DNA of 30,136 nt from Thermoflexus sp. (GTDB lineage Bacteria > Chloroflexota > Anaerolineae > Thermoflexales > Thermoflexaceae), in assembly GCA_017743605.1 (NCBI GenBank), contig JAGHYO010000005.1, positions 1 to 30,136 on the forward strand. Direction: 5' to 3'. Both the position numbers and the translations under genes were made by a program. Each line of letters opens with the position of its first letter. Position 1 is the first letter of the stretch. This document shows positions 1 through 7,575 of the stretch, piece after piece. The notes below the pieces were generated by a model. It saw nothing but the letters and a program-made list of their open reading frames with translations. It was not told where the DNA came from and ran no database searches.

Positions 1-824
1 CGCTCACCCCCACCCCGATCCCACCGCTGGAGCATCAGGTCCAGGCTGGGGAGACGCTGCTCTTCATCGCCGAGCGCTACGGGGTCACGGTGGATGAGAT
101 CCGGCGTTTGAACAACCTCTCGGGGGATCTCATCGTCGTCGGGCAGATGTTGAGGATCCCGGTCTACACGCCGACGCCGATCCTAGCCACCGCCACGCTC
201 CCGCCGGGGGTGACCCCCTCTCCCACGCCGCGGCCGGACAAGATCCTCCACGTGGTGCAGCCAGGGGAGACCCTGCTGGCCATCGCCCAGCGATATGGGG
301 TGTCCATGAAGACGATTCAGGCGGTCAACGGGATCGCCAACCCGGAGCGGATCCGGGCCGGGCAGACCCTGGTGATCCCTCTGGCCACGCCCACACCGGC
401 CCCTGGCCCGACATCTACCCCGACTCCTACGCCGGTGCCGACCTATCCGCCGCCGCCCCTGCTCAGCCCACCCGACGGCGCCCGGGTGGAGGGAGCCGGG
501 CTGCCCGTCCTCGTACAGTGGGCGTCCGTCGGACTGCTCGAGCTGGGCGAGACGTATGAAGTCCGGCTGTTCCGGGAGGACGGCGTGGAGATCGGCCGCT
601 TGCGCACCCGAGCCACCGCCTGGCACATCCCGCCTTCCCTCCTCCGATCGGCCGTGGAAGGGGAGGCTGGCCCTTACATCTTCCGCTGGACCGTTCAGGT
701 GGTGCGGCGGGTGGTGGAGCCCGATGGGACAGTGCGCTTCGAGGCGGCCGGCCCAGCGGCCGCCCGGACCTTCCGCTGGAGCCCTGGCGAGGTCCCTTCC
801 ACCCCCATCCCCGGAGGGGGATGA
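1..824 (+). CDS. LysM-repeat protein with C-terminal Ig-like domain (5' end outside window)
   Basis: The reading frame is open from base 3 and continues upstream of the window, so the start is missing. The GTG at 90 lies inside the first LysM repeat and is not a real start. Two LysM modules are visible. The first begins HQVQAGETLLFIAERYGV and ends in a LRIPV strand; the second begins HVVQPGETLLAIAQRYGV and ends LVIPL. They are separated by Thr/Pro-rich linkers (PTPTPVPT type). About 110 C-terminal residues contain an SPPDG...VQW...YEVRLF...FRWTV pattern, compatible with an Ig/FN3-like beta sandwich. LysM modules bind N-acetylglucosamine polymers, so the protein is probably exported and associated with the cell envelope. 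A signal or anchor cannot be checked because the N-terminus is absent. It resembles the lipoprotein at 10454-11422 in LysM and linker style. Domain calls are firm; the role is inferred. Confidence 0.85.
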   Translation, partial: LTPTPIPPLEHQVQAGETLLFIAERYGVTVDEIRRLNNLSGDLIVVGQMLRIPVYTPTPILATATLPPGVTPSPTPRPDKILHVVQPGETLLAIAQRYGVSMKTIQAVNGIANPERIRAGQTLVIPLATPTPAPGPTSTPTPTPVPTYPPPPLLSPPDGARVEGAGLPVLVQWASVGLLELGETYEVRLFREDGVEIGRLRTRATAWHIPPSLLRSAVEGEAGPYIFRWTVQVVRRVVEPDGTVRFEAAGPAAARTFRWSPGEVPSTPIPGGG

Positions 825-867
825 AGGGATTCCGGTCGCTTCCATCCCGCATAAGGGGGAGGGCGCG

Positions 868-1308
868 ATGCCTTTCGCGGACAAGCTGTTGACGTGTGAG
901 AAGTGCGGCCGACCCTTCGTGTTCACGGTGACGGAGCAACGGCGCATGGTGGAGGCCGGCCAGCCCCTGGTGGAACCCACTATGTGCCCGAGGTGCCGGG
1001 CGGAGGCGGCGCGACCGAAGCGCAAGCTAGAGCCCGGACAGGTGTATGAGGGGCGGGTGAAGTGGTTCAGCCCCGAGAAGGGCTACGGCTTCATCCGCTG
1101 CGAGGACGGCACCGAGATCTTCTTGCACCGGACGGGGATCGCCCGCCTTGGGCTGGTCCTGGGGGCCAACCAGCCAGTTACCTTCGAGGTCGAGGTCACC
1201 CCGAAGGGGCCCCAGGCCGTCCGCGTCACTCCCGTCGCAGCGACGGAGGCTCCCCCTTCGACGGAGCGGGATCCCGAAGCGGGCATCCCCCGGGAAGGCG
1301 CCGGATGA
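868..1308 (+). CDS. Zinc-ribbon/cold-shock-domain fusion protein
   Basis: This 146-residue protein starts at the ATG at 868, behind a purine-rich ribosome binding site (AAGGGGGAGGG, 853-863). The N-terminal half carries two Cys pairs, CEKCGRPF and CPRCR, about 30 residues apart, which form a treble-clef or zinc-ribbon type site. The second half is a cold-shock (OB-fold) domain. It has the RNP1-like segment KGYGFIRCEDG and the RNP2-like segment EIFLHRTGI, preceded by GRVKWFSPEKG. Cold-shock domains bind single-stranded RNA or DNA, and typical bacterial CspA proteins are only about 70 residues, so the zinc module is an added element. The C-terminus is a low-complexity tail. The stop codon overlaps the recO start (ATGA), suggesting translational coupling with a DNA-repair gene. 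The nucleic-acid-binding role is well supported; the specific target is unknown. Confidence 0.85.
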   Translation: MPFADKLLTCEKCGRPFVFTVTEQRRMVEAGQPLVEPTMCPRCRAEAARPKRKLEPGQVYEGRVKWFSPEKGYGFIRCEDGTEIFLHRTGIARLGLVLGANQPVTFEVEVTPKGPQAVRVTPVAATEAPPSTERDPEAGIPREGAG

Positions 1309-2105
1309 ACCGGGAGTCCCTGTATCGCACGGAGGCCATCATCCTGCGACGGGTCGATTTCGGCGAGGCGGACCGGCTCCTGGTGTTGCTCACGCCGGAG
1401 CTCGGGAAGCACCGCGCGCTGGCCAAGGGGGTCCGCAAGATCCGGAGCCGCAAGGCCGGCCACCTGGAGCGCTTCATGCGGACCTCCCTGCTCCTGGCCC
1501 GGGGGCGGGATCTCGATGTGGTCAGCCAGGCCGAGGTCATCGCCCCTCATCCCCGCCTGCGGGAGGACCTGGACCGCAGCGCCTTGGCTCACTACGCGGC
1601 GGAGCTGGCCGAAGCCCTCGCCCCTGAAGGGGAGGAGAGCCGCGCCCTGTATCGTCTGCTATCAGACACCTTAGACCGCCTGGACGGCGGCGAGGATCCC
1701 CAGCGGGCGATCCGCTACTATGAGCTGCATCTCCTAGAGATCGCGGGGTTCCGCCCGCAGGTGGAGTTCTGTGTGGGCTGCGGGGAACCCCTGCGGGAGG
1801 AGCGAGGCCCATATGGATTCGATCCGCGGCGCGGCGGGGTCCTCTGCCCGCGGTGCGCCCGGGGCGCGCCAGGCGCTTCCCCGCTGAGCCGCGCGGCGCT
1901 GAAGGGGATGCGCTTCATCCTGCGGACGCCTTACCCGGCCTTCCGAACGGCCCCCCTGCGGGCCGAGACCCTGCGGGAGATCGGCGAGCTCATCGGCCAT
2001 CACCTGCGCGCCATCCTGGAACGCCCCCCGCGCGCCCTCGCCGTCCTCGGCCAGCTCGCCCGCCCCGTCCCCTCCGAGGAGCAGCCGCCTCGCCCGCCCT
2101 CATAG
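1305..2105 (+). CDS. recO: DNA repair protein RecO
   Basis: RecO helps load RecA onto SSB-coated single-stranded DNA in the RecFOR recombination pathway and anneals complementary strands. The 266-residue product has the family's N-terminal OB fold (YRTEAIILRRVDFGEADRLL, then LLTPELGKHRALAKGVRK). It also has the middle helical domain and a zinc site formed by CVGC and CPRC around residues 160-185, as in the zinc-containing RecO proteins. The length matches the family (about 240-270). The ATG at 1305 overlaps the stop of the cold-shock gene by four bases (ATGA) and gives the canonical MNRESLYRTEAI N-terminus. A longer in-frame extension from 1062 only translates the cold-shock gene out of frame. 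Its 3' end overlaps the convergent gene at 2100-2615 by six bases. Confidence 0.95.
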   Translation: MNRESLYRTEAIILRRVDFGEADRLLVLLTPELGKHRALAKGVRKIRSRKAGHLERFMRTSLLLARGRDLDVVSQAEVIAPHPRLREDLDRSALAHYAAELAEALAPEGEESRALYRLLSDTLDRLDGGEDPQRAIRYYELHLLEIAGFRPQVEFCVGCGEPLREERGPYGFDPRRGGVLCPRCARGAPGASPLSRAALKGMRFILRTPYPAFRTAPLRAETLREIGELIGHHLRAILERPPRALAVLGQLARPVPSEEQPPRPPS

Positions 2106-2615
2106 GGCGCGCGGTCCAGTTGCCCCTTCCCGCTCCGCGCGGATCCATCGCCTCAAGTCATCGAGCTCGGGGCATTTCCGCTCTAAAAGCCCTCGGATCA
2201 AATCCTCGAATCGCTGCAGGCGGAGGTTGATCTTCTTGTGGAGCCCGTCCTCATCAGGGGGGAGTCCGTAGTCCTCCGGCCGGATGCCGTTCCGCCGGGC
2301 GACCTTCAGGATCCAGCCCTCCAGCCGGGGACACAACACGATGATCCGATGCCCACGCTGCGCATCCTCCAGCACTCGAACGCCATGGCTATCCTCGACG
2401 ACCCGGACATCTCGGAGGTAAGAAGGCTGAGCGCTGGCCGGATCCTCATCGATGACCGCGATGTGGTTTTCCTGCCGCCGAAGACGGTTGCAGAGAACCC
2501 CTTTGTTGTTTTCGTGTCGGATGCGGGATCTGGGAACTCCCAGAAGCCGGATCAGGCGTTCGTCCGGCTCGCATTCCACTAGCACCATGCGGGACGGCGG
2601 CTCCTTGCGGCTCAT
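2100..2615 (-). CDS. Small TOPRIM-like protein paired with an ABC ATPase
   Basis: I do not recognise a named family for this 171-residue protein. Its N-terminal half has a TOPRIM-like layout: a hydrophobic strand ending in glutamate (MVLVECEPDE, Glu14), a Gly-containing turn (HENNKGVL), and a second strand ending in an acidic cluster (HIAVIDEDP, Asp56 and Asp58). These are the positions where TOPRIM nucleases and primases hold Mg2+. A third strand, GHRIIVLCPRLEGWILK, follows, and the C-terminus is helical and charged. Its ATG overlaps the stop of the upstream ATPase (ATGA, 2612-2615), so the two are almost certainly co-translated and probably act together. The arrangement resembles OLD-family systems in which ATPase and TOPRIM parts are on separate chains. 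A nuclease role in defence or DNA processing is inference. It could also be a non-catalytic partner. Confidence 0.8.
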   Translation of the reverse strand: MSRKEPPSRMVLVECEPDERLIRLLGVPRSRIRHENNKGVLCNRLRRQENHIAVIDEDPASAQPSYLRDVRVVEDSHGVRVLEDAQRGHRIIVLCPRLEGWILKVARRNGIRPEDYGLPPDEDGLHKKINLRLQRFEDLIRGLLERKCPELDDLRRWIRAEREGATGPRAL

Positions 2616-3607
2616 TCCGCCTCCTCCGAACTCAGGAAGCGTTCCAGGTCGAAGAAGAGGCTACAGCCGGCGTCCACCATCTCCTGGATCTCCGCCTCGC
2701 CCAGCGGGCGGACCTGGGTGGCCCTCTCTCGCCACGCGGTCAGGAACACCGCCACATCCTCCTGGGGGGCCTTCTCCAGGATGGCGAGTAGGAAATAGGG
2801 ATTGTGGGTGGAGATCCAATACTGGTTCCGCGCGTCGAAGGCGATTCGCTCGGCCAGATACTTGGTGTAGTAGGGGAAGGCATGGGCCTCGGGCTCCTCA
2901 AAGATCAGGAGGGCCCCCTCGTTGGTCTCGATGGCCAGCAGGTGGAAAACGAGGCTGCGGAGGGTATCGGAGGCCAGGATGTAAGGATATGCAATGACCA
3001 CCCCATCTGCCTCTTTCTGTAGCTCGATGCGGTCCTCCTGGGGCTTCAGGATCAGGCGCAGGTCGTATTCCGCGAAGATATCGGCGATCTCCTGCCGCAG
3101 CGGCTTGTGGAGGAGGAGCAAGTGGATCATGTTTTCCCCGTGGGGAGGACGAAGGAAGGCCGGCTCCGTCTTCGGGAAGCGTTCCAGGGGGTTGAACCGA
3201 TAAAAGCGGAACGGGAAATATCCAGGGTCAGGAGAAACGCCCTTCACAAATTTGACATTGGAGTCGTATTCGTACGTGAACGAGGAATCAAAGTGCCCAT
3301 GAGTGTCGGCCGTGATGCGGAACAAACGAGGGGCCGATGGATTGTATTCCAGGGTCCACCTGTAAACGCCTGCCCGAACCCGAACGGCGCTCTCCAAGTC
3401 CTGATCGTAGAAGAGATCTGCCATGGTCTGACAGCGGACGAAGGCGCGGAGCTCCTCGGGGGCGTAAGGAAGGCTGAACATCCCCAAGCTCTCCAGCAGG
3501 TTCGATTTGCCGGTGTTGTGGGGGCCGATGAACAGGTTGATCCGCCGGCACTCCAGGCGGAGCTTCCGGATCGACTTGAAGCCTTCGATCTCCACCTCGC
3601 GGATCAT
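2612..3607 (-). CDS. ABC-type AAA ATPase (AAA_15/AAA_21, OLD-like)
   Basis: This is a 331-residue ATPase of the RecF/SMC/OLD-like ABC class. Visible motifs are an N-terminal strand typical of the group (REVEIEGFKSIRKLRL) and Walker A (GPHNTGKSN, residues about 28-36). A signature-like segment (SDTLRSLVFHLLAI) is followed by Walker B (ALLIFEEPEAHAF) and a switch histidine (WISTHNPYFL). There is no long coiled coil; residues about 50-200 form a compact insertion of unclear fold. Such stand-alone ATPases usually power a partner nuclease, and here the partner follows directly with an ATGA overlap. The start is supported by AGGAGG seven bases upstream and by a good promoter at 3637-3665. The two-gene unit is bounded by convergent recO and a divergent DinB-like gene, consistent with a self-contained module. 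ATPase assignment is firm; the biological function is not known. Confidence 0.9.
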   Translation of the reverse strand: MIREVEIEGFKSIRKLRLECRRINLFIGPHNTGKSNLLESLGMFSLPYAPEELRAFVRCQTMADLFYDQDLESAVRVRAGVYRWTLEYNPSAPRLFRITADTHGHFDSSFTYEYDSNVKFVKGVSPDPGYFPFRFYRFNPLERFPKTEPAFLRPPHGENMIHLLLLHKPLRQEIADIFAEYDLRLILKPQEDRIELQKEADGVVIAYPYILASDTLRSLVFHLLAIETNEGALLIFEEPEAHAFPYYTKYLAERIAFDARNQYWISTHNPYFLLAILEKAPQEDVAVFLTAWRERATQVRPLGEAEIQEMVDAGCSLFFDLERFLSSEEAE

Positions 3608-3636
3608 CCCCGCGCCTCCTGGCGCTCTCGGGATCG

Positions 3637-3665
3637 ATTGTAGCCGGGCGGGATCGGGGCGGCAA
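3637..3665 (-). promoter_or_regulatory. Sigma-70-type promoter of the ATPase/TOPRIM-like pair
   Basis: On the minus strand TTGCCG (3660-3665) and TACAAT (3637-3642) are separated by 17 bases. This is close to the bacterial consensus in sequence and spacing. It lies about 30 bases upstream of the ATPase start codon, leaving a short leader with AGGAGG. Confidence 0.55.
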
Positions 3666-3742
3666 TCCTTCTCCTTTAGCGTCCTTCCCCTGCGCCGGAG
3701 ATGGGGCTATTCTCTACCTGGAGAGACATCCACGAGGCGCCG

Positions 3743-4237
3743 ATGGACAAAGCCACGCTGATCCGCCGGATCCGCGAGGAGCGGGAGCGTCTGTTGCAAG
3801 CCCTTGAGGGGCTCTCCCCCGAGGAGATGACCGGCGCGCCGGTCGCTGGGGAGTGGACGGTCAAGGACATCTTAGCTCACTTGGCCGTCCGGCAGGGCCG
3901 CCTCATCACAGCCCTCTTCCAGCTGCAGCAGGGCCGGCGCCCGAAAGACCTTGGGCTCTCCCCGGCGGAGGCGGACGCGCTGAACGCGCTCATCTATCGG
4001 GAGCAGAAGGACCGCCCGCTGGAGCGAGTGCTGGCGGATTTCCACGGGACGTTCCAGCAGCTGCTGCGGCGCCTGGAGCAGTTCTCGGATGCGGATCTCA
4101 CCCAGCCCGGACGCTTCCCAGGCCTTGCAGGACCCCTGTGGGAGCTCATCGCCTCGGAGACTTACGAGCACGATGCGGCGCATCGCGTCGACATCGAGCG
4201 CTGGCGCGCTGCCCGGAGGGGCTCACCGGGCGGATGA
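3743..4237 (+). CDS. DinB/DfsB-like four-helix-bundle protein
   Basis: The 164-residue product belongs to the DinB-like superfamily, most like the ClbS/DfsB or maleylpyruvate-isomerase N-terminal groups. The N-terminal helix (KATLIRRIREERERLLQALEGLSPEEM) is followed by the hallmark EWTVKDILAHLAVR. This has a Trp and a His at the usual positions, and ETYEHDAAH near the C-terminus supplies further histidines. DinB-like proteins often bind a divalent metal through three histidines and act as thiol transferases or as small-molecule or DNA-protective hydrolases; the substrate here is unknown. The ATG at 3743 is preferred because family proteins begin directly with this helix. An alternative ATG at 3701 would add 14 residues. 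The 3' end overlaps the convergent peptidase gene by 15 bases. Confidence 0.8.
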   Translation: MDKATLIRRIREERERLLQALEGLSPEEMTGAPVAGEWTVKDILAHLAVRQGRLITALFQLQQGRRPKDLGLSPAEADALNALIYREQKDRPLERVLADFHGTFQQLLRRLEQFSDADLTQPGRFPGLAGPLWELIASETYEHDAAHRVDIERWRAARRGSPGG

Positions 4238-5404
4238 GGACCGCCCTCCGAGCAGGAGGGAGAAGGGGCCCAGGCTCATCAGCAGGAAGAGGAGGATCCA
4301 CGGGCCGAGTCCCTCCAGGACGGCGCGCCCAGGCGGCTGCGGGCGCAGCGCTGCCTCCACCTCTCGCTCCAGACGATCGAGGGACCGCCCCAGGACACGA
4401 CGGACGCCGCTCTCGCAGGAGAGGCCCTGGGCGTAGGCCTCCAGCAACCGCCGCAGCCCTCCGATCCCCTCGCGCTCGTGGAGATAGCGAACGGTGGCAC
4501 CCGCCAGGGCGTAGGCCTGCCGGGCCCGCAAGGGATCCGTGGGGAAATCCCCGCACAGGCCTGTCAGGGAGATGCCCTCCAGGCGGGGCTCCTGGAGGGC
4601 GCGCAGGAGGGCGGGATCGGGCGGCCCCTCGCTCCAGACCGCCCACCCCTCGTCCAGCCAGGCCGGGAGAGGCCGTCCGCCCGCCAGATCGTGGAGGACA
4701 ACGTGGGTGAGCTCATGGGGGATGGCGCGGCGCAGCGCCTCCAGGCCTGCGCTGTCCGGGGAGGCCATCAGGATCACGGCGCGCCAGCGGGGGCGGACCT
4801 CGCCTTCGATCTCCAGGCCGGCCAGCCGGAAAGCCGCCCGCGCCAGCTCCGGGTCCGCATACCAGAAGAGATCGATGGGCTCCGGGGCGGAATACCCCAG
4901 GGGACCCCCGATCCGCTCCAGGCTCCGGCGGGCCAGCTCCAGGACGGAGCGGGCCAGCCCGGGGTCCCCGGCATGCCAGTGCAGCCGCAGGGGACCGGCG
5001 CTCAGGGTCTGCCAAACGACCCGGTTGTCTAGATACCGGAAGGTCTGGGGCTCCGTGGAGCGCCATCCCCCGGGATCCTCCCGCACTTCCCACCAGAAGG
5101 TGATCGGGACGAAAGGGGGGAGGGGTTCCCGGCGCAGATCCCGCTCGTAGATCACGCGCAGGCCGTCGGAGGCCTCCGGGGTCCGGCGCTCCCGGTGGGG
5201 TGTCTCCATCCCCGGCATTGTGTAGTAGAGGATGGCCTCGGAGATGGGCGGAGGGCCCTCTCCCTCCAGGACGAAGCGCATGCGCTGGCCGAAGGTGTAT
5301 TCCACTGTCGCCCGCCCGGGGAACGTCCCTTGCGGGGTTGGGGTTTGGAAGGGCGGCGCGAAGATCGGGAGCAGCACGGCGAATCCGATCAGGACCCACT
5401 TCAT
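4223..5404 (-). CDS. Exported MA-like (HExxH-type) metallopeptidase with C-terminal membrane anchor
   Basis: This 393-residue protein has an N-terminal signal sequence or membrane helix (MKWVLIGFAVLLPIFA). About 200 residues of beta-rich extracellular domain follow. Then comes a gluzincin-type active site, HELTHVVLHD, with a downstream WLDEGWAVWSE that supplies the third zinc ligand (Glu). This is the arrangement of the peptidase_MA-like (PF13485) group. A hydrophobic segment near the C-terminus (GPWILLFLLMSLGPFSLLLG) is likely a transmembrane anchor, so the catalytic domain should face outside. It is the last gene of an apparent three-gene minus-strand operon (HEAT protein, AEC permease, peptidase). 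Only four bases separate it from the permease stop, with GAGGGTAAGG as ribosome binding site inside the permease end. Substrate unknown. Confidence 0.85.
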   Translation of the reverse strand: MKWVLIGFAVLLPIFAPPFQTPTPQGTFPGRATVEYTFGQRMRFVLEGEGPPPISEAILYYTMPGMETPHRERRTPEASDGLRVIYERDLRREPLPPFVPITFWWEVREDPGGWRSTEPQTFRYLDNRVVWQTLSAGPLRLHWHAGDPGLARSVLELARRSLERIGGPLGYSAPEPIDLFWYADPELARAAFRLAGLEIEGEVRPRWRAVILMASPDSAGLEALRRAIPHELTHVVLHDLAGGRPLPAWLDEGWAVWSEGPPDPALLRALQEPRLEGISLTGLCGDFPTDPLRARQAYALAGATVRYLHEREGIGGLRRLLEAYAQGLSCESGVRRVLGRSLDRLEREVEAALRPQPPGRAVLEGLGPWILLFLLMSLGPFSLLLGGRSSSAR

Positions 5405-5408
5405 GGCC

Positions 5409-6320
5409 TTACCCTCGCAGCCAGGCGATCCATACGCTGAGGGTGAGGGGGCTGAGCAGGGTGGAGAGGAAGATGATGCCGGCGATGGTCCGCGGGTAGA
5501 TCCTGAACTCCATAGCCATCACCATGTTGGAGATCGCCGCCGGCATCGCGCTTTCCAGGATCCCGGCCTGCCAGGCCGGGCCTTCCAGTCCCCAGAGGCG
5601 GGCGAGGGGGATCGCGATCATAGGGATCCCGATCAGGCGCACCAGCGCCCCGAGCCCGATGAGCCGGCGCCGATCCTCCAGGCGGATGCGGGCCAGCTCC
5701 AGCCCCAGCACCAGCAGGAGGACAGGGATCGCGCCGCGGCTGAGCAGGGCGATCCCGGCCTCGATGGGCTCCGGGGGATGCCAGCCGCTCCAGCGCACCA
5801 AGGCGGCAGCGAGGGCTGCATAGAGGGTGGGGATGGAGAGCAGCCGTCCCCAGCTCCATCCTCCTCCGCCATACAGGGCCAGGGTGGCCCCCAAAGTGTT
5901 GAGCAGGACGTTGTTGGTCATGAAATAAAGCACCGCCCGGGCCAGGGCCGCATCCCCGAAGGCCCGCTGCACTACCCCTAATCCGTAGCTGCCGGCGTTC
6001 ACGAACATTGCTGTGAGCATCAGCGCGGTCCGCTCCGCCGCGGAGAGGCCCAGGGCCAGGCTGAGGAGCAGACCGAAGCCTCCCGCGACGAACGTCACGG
6101 AGGCCGCAAAGCCCAGGAACCGGAACAGCTCCGCGCCACTGATGTCCGAGCGGACCAGAGACATATAGACTAGAGAAGGGTTCAGGACGTAAAAGGAGAG
6201 GCGGGCCGCCGGATGGGAGGGCACGTCCAGGTAGCGGCCTAAGAGCCAGCCCGCGGCGATCGCCAGAAGGATCGGGGTCAGGTCGTAGAAGAGGATCTGG
6301 GGGATCAGGCCCAGGGTCAC
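5409..6320 (-). CDS. AEC (auxin efflux carrier) family permease
   Basis: This is a polytopic inner-membrane transporter of the AEC/malate-permease family, 303 residues with about 10 hydrophobic segments. Family-like features are the N-terminal PILLAIAAGWLLGR, the motif SFYVLNPSLVYMSLV, the central FVNAGSYGLG, and the C-terminal repeat ILESAMPAAISNMVMAMEF. The start is set at the GTG at 6320, giving MTLGLIPQILFYDLTP, with GGAG eight bases upstream. A longer in-frame reading from 6440 adds about 40 very basic residues that are only the out-of-frame translation of the upstream gene's acidic tail. The chosen start gives the normal family length. Bacterial AEC members export or exchange carboxylates or amino acids, but the substrate cannot be told from sequence. 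The gene sits 16 bases after the HEAT-repeat gene. Confidence 0.9.
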   Translation of the reverse strand: MTLGLIPQILFYDLTPILLAIAAGWLLGRYLDVPSHPAARLSFYVLNPSLVYMSLVRSDISGAELFRFLGFAASVTFVAGGFGLLLSLALGLSAAERTALMLTAMFVNAGSYGLGVVQRAFGDAALARAVLYFMTNNVLLNTLGATLALYGGGGWSWGRLLSIPTLYAALAAALVRWSGWHPPEPIEAGIALLSRGAIPVLLLVLGLELARIRLEDRRRLIGLGALVRLIGIPMIAIPLARLWGLEGPAWQAGILESAMPAAISNMVMAMEFRIYPRTIAGIIFLSTLLSPLTLSVWIAWLRG

Positions 6321-6336
6321 CGGTGGCGCTCCGTCC

Positions 6337-7389
6337 TCAGCGTCGACTAGGTGGCTTCTCCTCGTCGTCTCCCTCACCCTCCTCTTGTCCCTTCTCTTCC
6401 TCCTCCCAGAAGGTCTGCCAGGCCTCTGCCTCGGCCGCATCGGACTTCAGGTCCATCTCGAGCAGGGGCAGGAACGTCTCGGCCTCCTCCATCAGGTTCA
6501 GCTCCTCGAGGGCTTCCTCGGCCAGGGCAGCGAGGTCCTCGTCCTCCCCCTCGGCCAGCTCCTCCAGGATCTCTCGGGCTCGCGGGCCGCCGATCTCCCC
6601 CAGGGCCCAGATCGCGGCCTCTTGGATCTCGGTGTCCCCTTCTTCGATCAGGCGGGCCAGCAGGGGCACGGCCTCCCGGATGCCGATCTCGCCAGCGGCT
6701 ACCGCCGCCTCGTAGCGCATGGCAAGGCTGGGGCTGCGCAGCGCCTCCATCACACAAGGCGCCCAGCGCTCCTCGCCGGTGCGGCCCATGGCGAAGACGG
6801 CGCTCATCCGCATCCGCTCGTCGGGGTCCTCGTAGGCCCGGGCAATCATCAGCGAGAGGTCCGGCTCCAGGGTGTTGCCCAGGGCCTCCAGGGCGCGCCG
6901 ACGCACCTCTAGGGGCTCCTGGGGGTTGTAGAACGCCTGCCGCAGCGCCTCGATGGCCGGGCGGGCCGCGGAGAGGGGGATCCGCTCCATGATGCAGGCG
7001 TTGAAGAGATAGCGCCCCAGCCCGATGGCCGCCCGGGCCCGCACTTCTGAAGACGGATCTTTCTCGAACAGCTCGAAGAAGCGCCGCATCAGCTGCAGGT
7101 CCTGATCCTCATACCATAACCCGTCGATGGCCAGCGCCCGCACCTCGGGATCCGGGTCGCTCAGGGCCATGCGGAAGAGGCGCCCGAAGTCCAATTCCGT
7201 GTTCTCTTCACTGATGTCCACCAGATGGCTCATGATAGTCCGCCGCCGCGCCGTCGACAGCTTCAGCCAGGTCCGCGCGACCTGCTCAAGCTCCTCATCG
7301 TTCAGGTCCGAAAGCCAGTAAAGCCGCGGGATGGAAAGCGGCGTAGCTTCATCTTCGAGATGAGCAAGCAAAGCTTCCACCGAGGGCAT
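6337..7389 (-). CDS. HEAT-repeat protein with acidic C-terminal tail
   Basis: The 350-residue product is built from helical HEAT-like repeats, seen as DPDPEVRALAIDGL, SSEVRARAAIGLGRY, PLEVRRRALEALGN, DERMRMSAVFAMGRTG, SLAMRYEAAVAAGEIG and DTEIQEAAIWALGEIG. An Asp/Glu-rich region ends in EEEEKGQEEGEGDDEEKPPSRR. No enzyme motif or membrane segment is visible, so it is probably a cytoplasmic scaffold or protein-binding factor. The start at 7389 is supported by GAGGAGG a few bases upstream. An in-frame extension to 7506 has no coding character. It heads the three-gene operon with the permease and metallopeptidase. A -10 box at 7546-7551 implies a leader of roughly 150 bases. Function unknown. Confidence 0.88.
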   Translation of the reverse strand: MPSVEALLAHLEDEATPLSIPRLYWLSDLNDEELEQVARTWLKLSTARRRTIMSHLVDISEENTELDFGRLFRMALSDPDPEVRALAIDGLWYEDQDLQLMRRFFELFEKDPSSEVRARAAIGLGRYLFNACIMERIPLSAARPAIEALRQAFYNPQEPLEVRRRALEALGNTLEPDLSLMIARAYEDPDERMRMSAVFAMGRTGEERWAPCVMEALRSPSLAMRYEAAVAAGEIGIREAVPLLARLIEEGDTEIQEAAIWALGEIGGPRAREILEELAEGEDEDLAALAEEALEELNLMEEAETFLPLLEMDLKSDAAEAEAWQTFWEEEEKGQEEGEGDDEEKPPSRR

Positions 7390-7545
7390 GAGACAACCTC
7401 CTCGACTTGCTGAAAAAACCCAACCCGGACAGGGAATACGCACATCTCCAGCCGTTCTTCCGTCGCTCAGAGATCGCCGAACAGGGCTCTCCCGCGCCCG
7501 AAGCATCCGTTTGCAAGGGATCGAAAATGCTGTGTCAGCGTTTTG

Positions 7546-7575
7546 ATTATAGAGTTTATCCCTTGGATTTACGAA
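7546..7575 (-). promoter_or_regulatory. Candidate promoter for the HEAT-protein operon
   Basis: A perfect TATAAT is present on the minus strand (7546-7551). A weak -35 (TTCGTA, 7570-7575) lies 18 bases upstream. The local sequence is AT-rich compared with the flanks. The -35 overlaps the last codons of the decayed DedA gene, so the promoter may once have been the intergenic region after that gene. Confidence 0.4.

Noticed and set aside
6321..6440. N-terminal extension of the AEC permease (basic, about 40 residues)
   Set aside because: It is the out-of-frame reading of the HEAT protein's acidic tail. A GTG at 6320 with a ribosome binding site gives the normal family length.
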